Shown here: one piece after another, positions 1 through 6,774 of the stretch
How the letters are laid out: every line of letters starts with the position of its first letter
Numbering within the stretch: the stretch's first letter is position 1
From: DASXUC01 sp036004445
GTDB lineage: Bacteria; Sysuimicrobiota; Sysuimicrobiia; Sysuimicrobiales; Kaftiobacteriaceae
Assembly (NCBI GenBank): GCA_036004445.1
Contig: DASYRL010000025.1
Location: forward strand, 1 to 31,706
Reading direction: 5' to 3'
DNA: 31,706 bases
Made by a program: the position numbers and the translations under genes
Notes under the pieces: model-generated
Told to the model about the DNA's origin: nothing
The model's database searches: none
The model's input: the letters and a program-made list of their open reading frames with translations, nothing else

Positions 1-1
1 G

Positions 2-892
2 GTGGTGGAAACCGCGGTTGCCGCGATGGCAGACGGCGAGGTCGTGCTGCTGGAGAATCTCCGGTTCCACCCGGAAGAGGAAGCCGACGACAAGGCGTTC
101 GCGAAGTCGCTGGCGGCGCTGGCCGACGTTTACGTCAATGACGCGTTCGGCACGGCGCACCGCGCGCATGCCTCCACGGTCGGCGTGGCGCGGCATCTCC
201 CCGCCGTCGCGGGGCTGCTGATGGAGAAGGAGCTCACCCACCTGTCAGAGGCTCTCGAGCGCCCCACCCGGCCGTTCGTGGCCATTCTGGGCGGAAAGAA
301 AGTGTCCGACAAAATGGGCGTGATCCGGAACCTGCTGGCGCGAGCCGACGCGCTGCTCATCGGCGGCGCGATGAGCTATACGTTCCTGGCGGCACAGGGC
401 CACGAGGTCGGCGCGTCGCTGATGGAGGCCGACCGGCTGGATCTGGCGCGGTCGCTGATGGACGAGGTCGGCCGCCGGGAATTGACGTTTGCCCTGCCCG
501 AGGATGTCGTGGTCGCCGACCGGTTCGCCGACGATGCCGCGCGCAGGGTCGTTCCGGCCGGCGCCATCCCGCCGGGATGGATGGGCATGGACATCGGCCC
601 CGCCACCGCCCGCGCGTTCGCCGCGATCATCAAAGAGGGCAAGACGATCATCTGGAACGGGCCGATGGGCGTCTTCGAGTTTCCCTCGTTCGCGGCAGGC
701 ACGCGCGCCGTCGCTGAGGCGATGGCCGCTGCCGACGCCGTGACCATCGTTGGCGGAGGGGACTCCGCCGCGGCGGTGGAGATGTTCGGGCTGGCCGGCC
801 GCATGAGCCACATTTCGACCGGCGGGGGCGCATCGCTGGAGTTCATGGAAGGGAAGGAACTCCCCGGTGTCGCCGTGCTGCAGGACCGGTAG
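2..892 (+). CDS. pgk: phosphoglycerate kinase, 3' part (5' end outside window)
   Basis: Phosphoglycerate kinase transfers phosphate from 1,3-bisphosphoglycerate to ADP in cytoplasmic glycolysis. The 296 residues visible are the C-terminal three quarters of a roughly 390-400 residue enzyme; the frame is open to the left edge, so the real start lies upstream. Seen in order: ENLRFHPEEE (18-27 of the fragment), the hinge-region GGKKVSDKMGVI (97-108), WNGPMGVFE in the nucleotide domain (218-226), GGGDSAAAVE (251-260) and the C-terminal TGGGASLEF (273-281). All family motifs are intact. The stop is 3 bases before the tpiA start, so the two are co-transcribed, probably with gap further upstream, as in many glycolytic operons. 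Confidence 0.97.
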   Translation: MVETAVAAMADGEVVLLENLRFHPEEEADDKAFAKSLAALADVYVNDAFGTAHRAHASTVGVARHLPAVAGLLMEKELTHLSEALERPTRPFVAILGGKKVSDKMGVIRNLLARADALLIGGAMSYTFLAAQGHEVGASLMEADRLDLARSLMDEVGRRELTFALPEDVVVADRFADDAARRVVPAGAIPPGWMGMDIGPATARAFAAIIKEGKTIIWNGPMGVFEFPSFAAGTRAVAEAMAAADAVTIVGGGDSAAAVEMFGLAGRMSHISTGGGASLEFMEGKELPGVAVLQDR

Positions 893-895
893 ATC

Positions 896-1654
<759 letters not shown>

Positions 1655-1713
1655 CCCATTTGGGTCATAGACGTCCGCTCCGGCCTCCGCTAGAATCGCG
1701 ACCAAGTCAGATC

Positions 1714-1801
1714 GGTGCCAGGCACGCGGGCAGGTGCCCTGCCTCGCAATCCTCGAAATCCGCGGATTTTCGCGAATTTCGCGATCCGCGGTGCCAGGTA
1801 C
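1714..1801. repeat. REP-like palindrome cluster between tpiA and secG
   Basis: Two near-identical units, CGGTGCCAGGCAC (1713-1725) and GCGGTGCCAGGTAC (1788-1801), flank nested palindromes. The units themselves fold back on themselves (GTGCC-A-GGCAC). Between them lie GGCAGG/CCTGCC (about 1729-1743), the perfect 14-base palindrome AAATCCGCGGATTT (1756-1769) and CGCGAATTTCGCG just after it. GTGCCAGGCAC-type palindromes resemble bacterial REP elements of the kind mobilised by REP-associated tyrosine transposases; that is family knowledge, and no transposase is in this window. The cluster could also act as a transcript-end structure for the glycolytic operon. The rest of the spacer (1655-1906) shows no gene. 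Confidence 0.5.
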
Positions 1802-1856
1802 CGGGCCGGGAGGTCTGCTTCGCACTGCCCGTACGCACGGCCTACCGGGGGCATGG

Positions 1857-1887
1857 TATGATAGAGCAGGCCCGGGATGTCCCGGGC
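1857..1887 (+). promoter_or_regulatory. candidate -10 box and leader hairpin upstream of secG
   Basis: TATGAT (1857-1862) is a good -10 hexamer, though no convincing -35 lies upstream. It is followed by a perfect hairpin, GCCCGGG-ATGT-CCCGGGC (1870-1887), ending in TTT. The hairpin sits 8 bases before the GGAGGT ribosome-binding site of secG (1896-1901). It could be a weak attenuator or simply an mRNA-stabilising 5' structure; the sequence does not decide between these. Confidence 0.4.
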
Positions 1888-1906
1888 TTTGCCACGGAGG
1901 TGCAGA

Positions 1907-2125
1907 GTGTCGACAGCGATTCTAGTGCTGCATTTTGTCATGTCGTTCGCCCTCATCGGCGTCATCCTACTGCAGGGGCCGAAGGGCGAGGGGCTGGGTG
2001 CAATCGGTGGTAGCGCGCGGATGTTCCACGGCCCGCGGCCGCGTGAGACGATGTTCACGCGGGTGACGACGGTCGTGTCGGTGCTGTTCGTCCTGACCTC
2101 GACGTATCTCGCGTTCTTCCGGTAG
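1907..2125 (+). CDS. secG: SecG preprotein translocase subunit
   Basis: SecG is the small membrane partner of the SecYEG translocon and assists SecA-driven protein export. The 72-residue product has the family layout: a first membrane helix (about 4-22), a short cytoplasmic loop with the conserved LLQGPKGEGLGAIGG, and a second helix (about 50-70). The GTG start at 1907 is chosen because GGAGGT lies 5 bases upstream (1896-1901). A longer in-frame start at 1877 would have no ribosome-binding site and would add an implausible charged N-terminus. Placement after pgk-tpiA is common in bacteria. A tRNA-Leu gene follows 103 bases downstream. Confidence 0.93.
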   Translation: MSTAILVLHFVMSFALIGVILLQGPKGEGLGAIGGSARMFHGPRPRETMFTRVTTVVSVLFVLTSTYLAFFR

Positions 2126-2228
2126 ATTCAGCTCGCCGACGCTTCGCTTGCCGCCGCAACCGCGGCGGCTCTATAATTGCACTGTCGGCCATGCACCACG
2201 CGCGTCGCTTGGGTGCACGGCAACGCGT

Positions 2229-2312
2229 GCCCGGATGGCGGAATTGGCAGACGCGTACGCTTGAGGGGCGTATGGGTTTCCCGTGGGGGTTCAAATCCCT
2301 CTCCGGGCACCA
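2229..2312 (+). tRNA. tRNA-Leu (anticodon GAG)
   Basis: This is an 84-base class II tRNA with a complete cloverleaf. The acceptor stem GCCCGGA (2229-2235) pairs with TCCGGGC (2302-2308), followed by discriminator A and an encoded CCA (2310-2312). The anticodon stem TACGC/GCGTA holds the loop TTGAGGG, giving anticodon GAG (leucine CUC/CUU). A long variable arm and the T loop TTCAAAT are present. The encoded CCA runs straight into the following hairpin. Confidence 0.95.
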
Positions 2313-2362
2313 AGAAATCGGCAGGGTCTGCGTAGTCGGCAGACGCTGCCGATTTCTTGGTG
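2308..2362 (+). terminator. hairpin starting inside the tRNA-Leu 3' end, copy 1
   Basis: A 55-base inverted repeat begins at the last acceptor-stem base of the tRNA. Its outer arms of 17 bases pair perfectly (CACCAAGAAATCGGCAG with CTGCCGATTTCTTGGTG). After one unpaired G on each side a second stem follows (GTCTGC/GCAGAC) around a 7-base loop. It is well placed to end the tRNA transcript, but there is no T tract after it, so it may act in 3' processing instead. An equally long relative occurs at 2586-2640. Confidence 0.6.
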
Positions 2363-2386
2363 TATGGCAGATTGAACCCCCACGGG
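2351..2386 (-). repeat. degenerate inverted copy of the tRNA-Leu 3' half
   Basis: The right arm of hairpin 1 continues into TTGAACCCCCACGGG (2372-2386). This is the exact reverse complement of the variable-arm/T-arm bases CCCGTGGGGGTTCAA of the tRNA (2280-2294). The order on the minus strand, T-arm segment then CACCAAGAAATC, matches the tRNA 3' half, but the acceptor-stem part between them is replaced (TATGGCA instead of the acceptor complement). It therefore looks like an inverted, partly rewritten copy of the tRNA end. Confidence 0.5.
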
Positions 2387-2395
2387 GGAGGGAGT

Positions 2396-2556
2396 GTGAG
2401 GGAGGGGATCCTCCCTCACGTACTTGGGGGTGACATGGCTTTGCGAAGCAAAGCCGTCCGAGGGGGCGGAGTCCCCTGAGGAGGAGCGAAGCCGCGACAC
2501 GGTGTCCTCTGAGGGCCCCACGAGCTATAGGCTCGTGGGGGTCGCGGCGAGCGACC
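2396..2556. other. hairpin-dense non-coding spacer
   Basis: No credible gene lies here, but four perfect hairpins follow one another: GTGAGGGAGG/CCTCCCTCAC with loop GGAT (2396-2419), GGCTTTGC/GCAAAGCC with loop GAA (2437-2455), CCCCACGAGC/GCTCGTGGGG with loop TATAG (2516-2540), and GGTCGC/GCGACC (2540-2556). Between the second and third is the GC-rich sequence GGGGGCGGAGTCCCC. It may be part of a structured RNA downstream of the tRNA, or repeat debris lying between the two copies of the tRNA 3' end. Confidence 0.45.
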
Positions 2557-2564
2557 CCGCGGTC

Positions 2565-2640
2565 GGGTTCAAATCCCTCTCCGGGCACCAAGAAATCCGT
2601 GAGGTCTGCAACCCACGCTGACCTCACGGATTTCTTGGTG
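2565..2640 (+). repeat. second copy of tRNA-Leu 3' end plus hairpin, copy 2
   Basis: The 33 bases at 2565-2597 are identical to 2287-2319 of the tRNA-Leu locus: part of the T arm, the 3' acceptor strand, CCA and AAGAAATC. No matching 5' tRNA half precedes them, so this is not a functional tRNA; the two outermost T-stem pairs are also lost. As in copy 1 the CACCA opens a 55-base hairpin (2586-2640). It has the same outer arms (CACCAAGAAATC/GATTTCTTGGTG) but a different inner stem (CGTGAGGTC/GACCTCACG). A duplicated tRNA 3' end is what integrative elements leave at attL/attR, but no integrase is visible. Confidence 0.6.
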
Positions 2641-2650
2641 CGTGCGCAGA

Positions 2651-3697
2651 TTATCCCGCTCGAACGACCTCGGTGAGCGGCCGCCGCGCGGACGGCTCGA
2701 TGTGCGGCCCATAGCCCAACCGCAGCAGCAGCTGCGGCCAGGTCGCGCTCACCAGGCGCGCGAGTTCGACGCGGAGTTCCTCGACTTCCACCGGCTGGTT
2801 GAGGAACGACGCGGACACGCCGGCGGCCGTCGCCTTCAGCAGGACACGCGAGAGCGCCTGCCCGGTCTGCAGCCAATCGCGCGGCGTATCGCCGTCGGTC
2901 CAGAAGATCGCCAGGACCGGGGAGTGCTCGACGAGCTGCCGGTCCACGGCGGCCTGGCTGTTGCCCATGTCGAAGGTCCGCACGACGAGCGATGAGACCC
3001 GTGTCATCATGGGATCCAGCCCGAGCGAGGCACGGCCCAACTCGTACGCGGAGAGGCCGTCGTGCGTCGCGCTGCGCTGCGGATGCATCCAGGAAGCGAG
3101 TTCCCTGCGAAACCGCGGATCCGCCATCTGCGTCCGGTCCCCGCGCATCACCAGGCCGACGATCGACGTCTTCACGCCCGCGTCGTCCACGATCGCCAGA
3201 TGCACGCCACCGGCCCGCGCATGAGCGGTCAACTCCTCGCCCAGGGCCGCCGGGAGGAGCCGATCCTCAAACCTGTGCCTGTTCGTCCGACGGTTGGCGA
3301 CCGCCGCGAACAGGGCCAGTTCCTCGGGGTCCGCGGCGCGGGGTGTTCCTAACCGCACTCGCGCGAGCAGGTCGGGAGTGGATGGATCGGGCAGCAGCGT
3401 GACCTCATCGGTGTACCCGAAGCGGCGCGCGGCCGTCTGGAGATGGCCGAGGGCGGCGCCGCAGCTGATTGTCAATTCGCGATCCGTGGGATCGACCACC
3501 GGCAGCGCACGCGTGCGGTCGGCATAGAGATCGACGGAATCTCCGTGCAGCCGGAAGAACCACGGCTGCGTGTTGTGTGCCGAGGGCGCCAGAATCGCAT
3601 ACTGCAGGAGAAATCGCAGCCGGTCCTCCGGCGGCGCGCCCGCGGGAAAATCGGCGTCCCGGACTGCCCAGGGATCGGTCACTTCCGGCAGCTGCAC
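2651..3697 (-). CDS. Acg-type nitroreductase family protein
   Basis: This is probably an FMN-binding protein of the nitroreductase fold, closest to the Acg-like branch known from actinobacteria. The key sign is AILAPSAHNTQPW near residues 34-46, typical of that branch, followed by the long two-lobe architecture (about 348 residues) rather than the usual 200-residue nitroreductase. Also seen are the central RRTNRHRFEDRLL stretch and a C-terminal QLLLRLGYGP. The substrate is unknown. Start: the frame is open much further upstream, into the divergent dodecin gene. I chose the GTG at 3697, which is preceded by GGAGG, but the 3-base spacing is short; a GTG at 3682 is an alternative. It is divergent from dodecin, so two flavin-linked proteins share one intergenic region. 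Confidence 0.75.
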   Translation of the reverse strand: MQLPEVTDPWAVRDADFPAGAPPEDRLRFLLQYAILAPSAHNTQPWFFRLHGDSVDLYADRTRALPVVDPTDRELTISCGAALGHLQTAARRFGYTDEVTLLPDPSTPDLLARVRLGTPRAADPEELALFAAVANRRTNRHRFEDRLLPAALGEELTAHARAGGVHLAIVDDAGVKTSIVGLVMRGDRTQMADPRFRRELASWMHPQRSATHDGLSAYELGRASLGLDPMMTRVSSLVVRTFDMGNSQAAVDRQLVEHSPVLAIFWTDGDTPRDWLQTGQALSRVLLKATAAGVSASFLNQPVEVEELRVELARLVSATWPQLLLRLGYGPHIEPSARRPLTEVVRAG

Positions 3698-3821
3698 ACA
3701 CCTCCACCGGTGTGCTGTTCGGACATCCCCGGGAAGACCCTGCCACGCGTGTTTTGGTGGAGATCGTGTGGGTAAATTCGAGCCATAGTTATCTTTGGAA
3801 TCGGCGAAGGGAGAGGTGCCC

Positions 3822-4022
3822 ATGGCTGTTGCGAAAGTGATCGAGATCAGCGCGGAGTCGGGGACCGGATTCGAAGACGCCATCAAACAGGGTATCGCCA
3901 CCGCATCGAAGACCATCCGGAACATCAAGGCCGCCTGGGTCAAGGAACAGCAGGTCACCATCAGCGACGGACAGATCACTGCCTACCGGGTCAACCTGCA
4001 GATCACCTTCCTTCTAGATTGA
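3822..4022 (+). CDS. dodecin, flavin-binding storage protein
   Basis: Dodecins are about 65-70 residue proteins that form hollow 12-subunit shells and bind riboflavin, FMN or FAD, protecting and buffering flavins in the cytoplasm. The 66-residue product fits in length and sequence: VAKVIEISAES at the N-terminus, the helix GFEDAIKQGIATASKTIRNI, then AAWVKEQQV with W39 as the likely isoalloxazine-stacking tryptophan, and the C-terminal strand YRVNLQITFLLD. The ATG at 3822 has GGGAGAGG a few bases upstream. A strong terminator follows directly, so the gene is probably monocistronic. Divergent nitroreductase may use the same cofactor. Confidence 0.92.
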   Translation: MAVAKVIEISAESGTGFEDAIKQGIATASKTIRNIKAAWVKEQQVTISDGQITAYRVNLQITFLLD

Positions 4023-4037
4023 GCCGAGGGGTTGAGG

Positions 4038-4075
4038 AGAGAGCCCGCACAAAGCGTGCGGGCTCTCTATGTTTC
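4038..4075 (+). terminator. intrinsic terminator after dodecin
   Basis: A perfect 13-base-pair stem, AGAGAGCCCGCAC (4038-4050) with GTGCGGGCTCTCT (4056-4068), closes a 5-base loop. It is followed by ATGTTT. It lies 16 bases after the dodecin stop and 26 bases before the end of the convergent stalk-protein gene, so it could serve both directions. Confidence 0.8.
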
Positions 4076-4093
4076 GCTGTCTTCCGGGGACCC

Positions 4094-4855
4094 TTACCGG
4101 ACGATGACTCGGATCGTCTGCTCGGCGGTGCCCATACCCTCGCGGCTGGCCTTGATGACCACGCGGTAGGTCTCGTTGCGCAGGCGAACCTCGTACCTGA
4201 CGTTCGTGTCGAACTCACCCCGGGCGTTGGCGTCCACAACTTTGTGGCCGACGCGCTCGCCCTGGAACATCATGTCGATGGTGACCCGCGCGTTTGCCGC
4301 GGTCGTGCCTCTCACCCGCATGGGATTAGCCACGGGTTCCCCAGGAACCGGCCGGATGACGGTCAGCGTGATCTTCACCGGGGCCGGCGGTCCGGGCGGC
4401 GGTGGGGGCGGCGGCGGCGGCGGCCCGGCACCGGTCGACGTGATGGTGACCGTCCGCGAGGCGGCATCGTAATTGACCGAGGCCCCCAGAGATTCGCTGA
4501 TGAACCGCAGCGGGACCAGCGTGCGCCCGCCCACGATCTGCGCCGGTACGTCAAGGGTCACCGCGGCGCCGTTCACCCGCGCGGTCGTGCTGCCGATCTG
4601 CAGCTCGACGCTGGTCGTGCCGCTCTGCGCCCGGACTGTCCGGGACTCTGGGACCCACACGACCGAGGCGCCCATCTTCTCGAAAATGCCCCTCAGCGGG
4701 ACGAGCACCCGGGCGCCGACCACGACCGGCGGCTGGTCGAACATGACCTGTTCTCCGTTGACGTACACCCGTACCGTGGCCTGGCCGGACGCAGGGACGG
4801 CGACCAGCGCGAGGGTGACAATCAGGAGCAGCGCGAGGCTGCTGACTCTCTGCAT
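4094..4855 (-). CDS. secreted copper-amine-oxidase N-terminal-like stalk protein
   Basis: This is a 253-residue exported protein. A signal peptide (1-24, hydrophobic LALLLIVTLALVAV then ASGQ) is followed by a copper amine oxidase N-terminal domain (about 27-141). The domain contains the repeated signatures ARVLVPLRGIFEKMGASV and RTLVPLRFISESLGASV; despite its name it binds no copper here and serves as an envelope or substrate-binding stalk module in many Gram-positive-type bacteria. A run of prolines (145-158) then acts as hinge to a C-terminal beta-rich, Ig-like domain (about 160-253). ATG at 4855 has GAAGGAGAAGGGAG upstream. Function beyond surface binding cannot be read from the sequence. 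It is separated from the CHRD gene by a terminator. Confidence 0.85.
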   Translation of the reverse strand: MQRVSSLALLLIVTLALVAVPASGQATVRVYVNGEQVMFDQPPVVVGARVLVPLRGIFEKMGASVVWVPESRTVRAQSGTTSVELQIGSTTARVNGAAVTLDVPAQIVGGRTLVPLRFISESLGASVNYDAASRTVTITSTGAGPPPPPPPPPPGPPAPVKITLTVIRPVPGEPVANPMRVRGTTAANARVTIDMMFQGERVGHKVVDANARGEFDTNVRYEVRLRNETYRVVIKASREGMGTAEQTIRVIVR

Positions 4856-4972
4856 GTGCTGACTCCCTTCTCCTTCAGGATTGGTCCAGCTGGTGTCTCA
4901 GGTGGCGGATACCCCTCGTCACCTACTTTCCCTAACGCAATAGGGGCCTAATCAGGTTCGCCGTCCGCGCAG
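4856..4972 (-). promoter_or_regulatory. leader region with CCCTA-TTGCGT-TAGGG operator-like repeat
   Basis: On the minus strand, upstream of the stalk-protein gene, CCCTA and TAGGG face each other across TTGCGT (plus-strand 4930-4945). About 70 bases of leader then precede the ribosome-binding site. I compared this leader by eye with common riboswitch cores (TPP, cobalamin, c-di-GMP, glycine, ydaO) and found no match. It is most likely promoter plus a small regulator site. Confidence 0.3.
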
Positions 4973-5000
4973 CGAAACGGCCCCTTGCGGGGCCGTTTCG
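4973..5000 (-). terminator. terminator hairpin after the CHRD gene
   Basis: A perfect 12-base-pair stem, CGAAACGGCCCC (4973-4984) with GGGGCCGTTTCG (4989-5000), encloses a four-base loop. It lies 25 bases past the stop of the minus-strand CHRD gene. There is no clear T tract, but the strength and position support transcript ending before the stalk-protein promoter. Confidence 0.65.
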
Positions 5001-5025
5001 GCGAAGCGAACAACCGCGGCTTACA

Positions 5026-5511
5026 CTAGCGCGCCCGGAGCTGTCCGCGGATCTCTCCTCCCGGGTTTGCCGTGCTGTGCACGTTGGCATAGACTCGGCC
5101 CTGCTGGATCGCCTGAACGACCTCGGCGAGCGTGGAGCCGCAGGCGTTGTTCGTGATGTTGGCCTGCGTCAGGGTTCCCTTGACCTCAAACCGTCCATTG
5201 AGGCCGCCCGAGAGCTCGCCGGCCATGAAGATGATCACCGGACCGTTCTGGCCCTGCGGGGCGCAGTGGAAATGCGCGCCGGCCGCCGCCAGCATCCGCG
5301 TGCCGTTGCGGACCTCGAGCTCGAAGGCGAGCTCCGTTCTCGCGGCGTTCGCGGTTACCTTCACCGCGCCGGTGGCGTTGGTGGTCACGGGCGGAACTTC
5401 CTGTGCACCGGTCAGATCGGCTCCGAACTCCACCGCCTGCTGGCCCAGCGCGGCGGTCGCCAGGCCCACCGCCGTAAGGAGCAGCCCCGCGGCGAACGCG
5501 AATCTTCTCAT
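5026..5511 (-). CDS. secreted CHRD domain protein
   Basis: The 161-residue product has a signal peptide (RRFAFAAGLLLTAVGLATAALGQ) and a single CHRD domain, a beta-rich module first seen in chordin and common in bacterial secreted proteins. Typical signs are the opening FGADLTGAQEVPPVTTNATG, the central AHFHC with neighbouring NGPVIIF, and the closing YANVHSTANPGGEIRGQL. Biochemical function is not known for the bacterial members; it is probably an extracytoplasmic structural or binding protein. The ATG at 5511 is preferred over one seven codons upstream because GGAGGG lies 6 bases ahead of it. Confidence 0.88.
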   Translation of the reverse strand: MRRFAFAAGLLLTAVGLATAALGQQAVEFGADLTGAQEVPPVTTNATGAVKVTANAARTELAFELEVRNGTRMLAAAGAHFHCAPQGQNGPVIIFMAGELSGGLNGRFEVKGTLTQANITNNACGSTLAEVVQAIQQGRVYANVHSTANPGGEIRGQLRAR

Positions 5512-5627
5512 CTCACTCCCTCCTCGACGCATCAGACATACCCGCCCACCGCTTTTGCTCTGCGAATGTCACGGGGGTGTCACAACAGGCGCGCTGCCGG
5601 GATGATCGATCGCGGTGCCAATGTGCG

Positions 5628-5753
5628 GGCGGGGAGGTGGAGCCGGTTATCGCGGACGGCCGGATCCTGATGGAGGGACGGCGGCTGCTGGCAATCGATC
5701 GGATGGCGGCACTGCGCGAGGTGCGCGGCTGCGCCGGCCGGTTGGCCCGACAG
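5628..5753 (+). pseudogene. remnant of an amidohydrolase C-terminus
   Basis: In one frame the translation reads VEPVIADGRILMEGRRLL, then AIDRMAALREVRGCAGRLARQ. This closely follows the usual C-terminal end of the cytosine-deaminase/chlorohydrolase type of amidohydrolases (V..VIV.GR.V..DGRLL..DE..L). Just upstream, ARG-like residues typical of the preceding segment appear in another frame (IDRGANVRAG), suggesting a frameshift. No metal-binding core is present anywhere nearby. I infer a decayed gene, reduced to its last 40 or so codons; the frame continues past the expected end without a stop. Confidence 0.45.
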
Positions 5754-5929
5754 CCCGCGGACGGGATGCGGACGTATCGGGGGAGGAGGGGTAGCTCGGA
5801 TCAAGGCCCTCGAGCAACCGAACCTGGGACTGCAGGGTGTTGTGCTCTCGTTCCCACTGGCTGTCGAACGCCATGATGACGAGGGTTTCCCCTCGCCGGG
5901 ACCGTCTCAAACACGCACGTGTGTCTTGA
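5754..5929. other. non-coding stretch between gene remnant and Ku
   Basis: No gene is supported here. A small hairpin, CGAGGG-TTTC-CCCTCG (5880-5895), reads as a GAAA tetraloop on the minus strand. A minus-strand frame starting at 5874 (MAFDSQWEREHNTLQ...) runs to 5647, but it has no ribosome-binding site and turns into low-complexity Pro/Arg/Ser, so I do not call it. The stretch lies just downstream of the Ku stop codon and may hold its transcript end. Confidence 0.4.
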
Positions 5930-6727
5930 CTATCCGGCCTTGCGCCGTTTCTTTCTGGGCCCCTTCCCGGCTTCGGCCAGGCTCCGTTTCAATGCTTCCT
6001 GGAGGTCGACGACTTTGCCCGGCCGCTTGGGAGCCGGGAGTTCTTTGCCTGCCTCCTTGGCCTTGACCAGCTGGCGCAGGGCGTCTTTGAACTCGCTCTT
6101 CGACTCCTCCGGCTCAAACTTCATCTCCATGCTCGAGAGGAGCTGCGTGGCCATTTTCCGCTCGTTGGCGTGGATCCGGACATCTTCGGGAATCCCGGGG
6201 ACCTCGTCGGGCTGGCGGACTTCGTCGGCGTAGAACAAGGTCTGCACCGCCAGCACGCCGTCTGTGGGCATGACCGCCGCCAGATGCTCCCGCATGCGGA
6301 TCATGATGTGGCCGATGCCGACTTTGCCGCTGTCGGCCAGGACCCGGTGCAGGAGGGCATAGGCCCGGTCGCCCCCGTTCCCCGGACCCAGGTAGTAGAG
6401 CGCGTCAAAATACTTCGCGTCGATCTCCTCGGCGTCGGCGAAGCCCATCAGCTCGATCGTGTGAGCCGACGGCAGGGGCAGCGCTTTGAGTTCCTCGTCG
6501 GTCACGGGGACGAATTCGTCCTTGCCGACCTCGACGCCGCGAACGACATCTTCCCACGCCACCTCCTTCCCGGTCTCCGCGTTCACCCGCACTTCCTTGA
6601 TGGGGGTGAGATCGCGGCTATCAAGCAGGCGAAAGGCGACGACGCGTTTGGTACTCACCGCGGTGTAGAGTTTGACCGGAACCGTCACCAGGCCAAATGA
6701 AATCGCTCCAGACCAGATCGGCCGCAT
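5930..6727 (-). CDS. ku: Ku, DNA double-strand-break end-binding protein
   Basis: Bacterial Ku is a homodimeric ring that slides onto broken DNA ends and recruits LigD for non-homologous end joining. The 265-residue product has the family N-terminus MRPIWSGAISFGLVTVPVKL, the core DEFVPVTDEEL, YYLGP and IMIRMREHLAAV, and KMATQLLSSM in the C-terminal part. It ends in a basic tail (GPRKKRRKAG) of the kind that contacts DNA or LigD. Start ATG at 6727 has AAGGAAGTG upstream. It is divergent from the M48-like gene; its expected partners, the LigD domains, are about 9.4 kb away at 16136-18604 on the other strand. Confidence 0.96.
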   Translation of the reverse strand: MRPIWSGAISFGLVTVPVKLYTAVSTKRVVAFRLLDSRDLTPIKEVRVNAETGKEVAWEDVVRGVEVGKDEFVPVTDEELKALPLPSAHTIELMGFADAEEIDAKYFDALYYLGPGNGGDRAYALLHRVLADSGKVGIGHIMIRMREHLAAVMPTDGVLAVQTLFYADEVRQPDEVPGIPEDVRIHANERKMATQLLSSMEMKFEPEESKSEFKDALRQLVKAKEAGKELPAPKRPGKVVDLQEALKRSLAEAGKGPRKKRRKAG

Positions 6728-6762
6728 GGCAAGTCACTTCCTTTCTCCGCACCCTGCTGTGA

Positions 6763-6768
6763 TAGATT
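6763..6768 (+). promoter_or_regulatory. candidate -10 box for a leaderless transcript
   Basis: TAGATT (matching the TANNNT consensus) ends 6 bases before the ATG at 6775, and no Shine-Dalgarno sequence separates them (TTCCCC). If used, transcription would start at or next to the A of the start codon, giving a leaderless mRNA, which is common in several high-GC lineages. No clear -35 hexamer is seen. Confidence 0.35.
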
Positions 6769-6774
6769 TTCCCC

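Noticed and set aside
2561..2590. Second tRNA-Leu gene
   Set aside because: Only the 3' part is present; no 5' acceptor strand, D arm or anticodon arm can be folded upstream.
2055..2876. Minus-strand frame with VPGEGFEP-type peptides
   Set aside because: This peptide is the reverse translation of the tRNA-Leu 3' end and its copies; a known kind of false gene.
4856..4972. TPP or cobalamin riboswitch (a CTGAGA occurs on the minus strand)
   Set aside because: Other core elements are absent and the downstream gene does not fit such regulation.
5647..5874. Small minus-strand gene starting MAFDSQWEREHNTLQ
   Set aside because: No ribosome-binding site, low-complexity tail, and it lies antisense to the amidohydrolase remnant.
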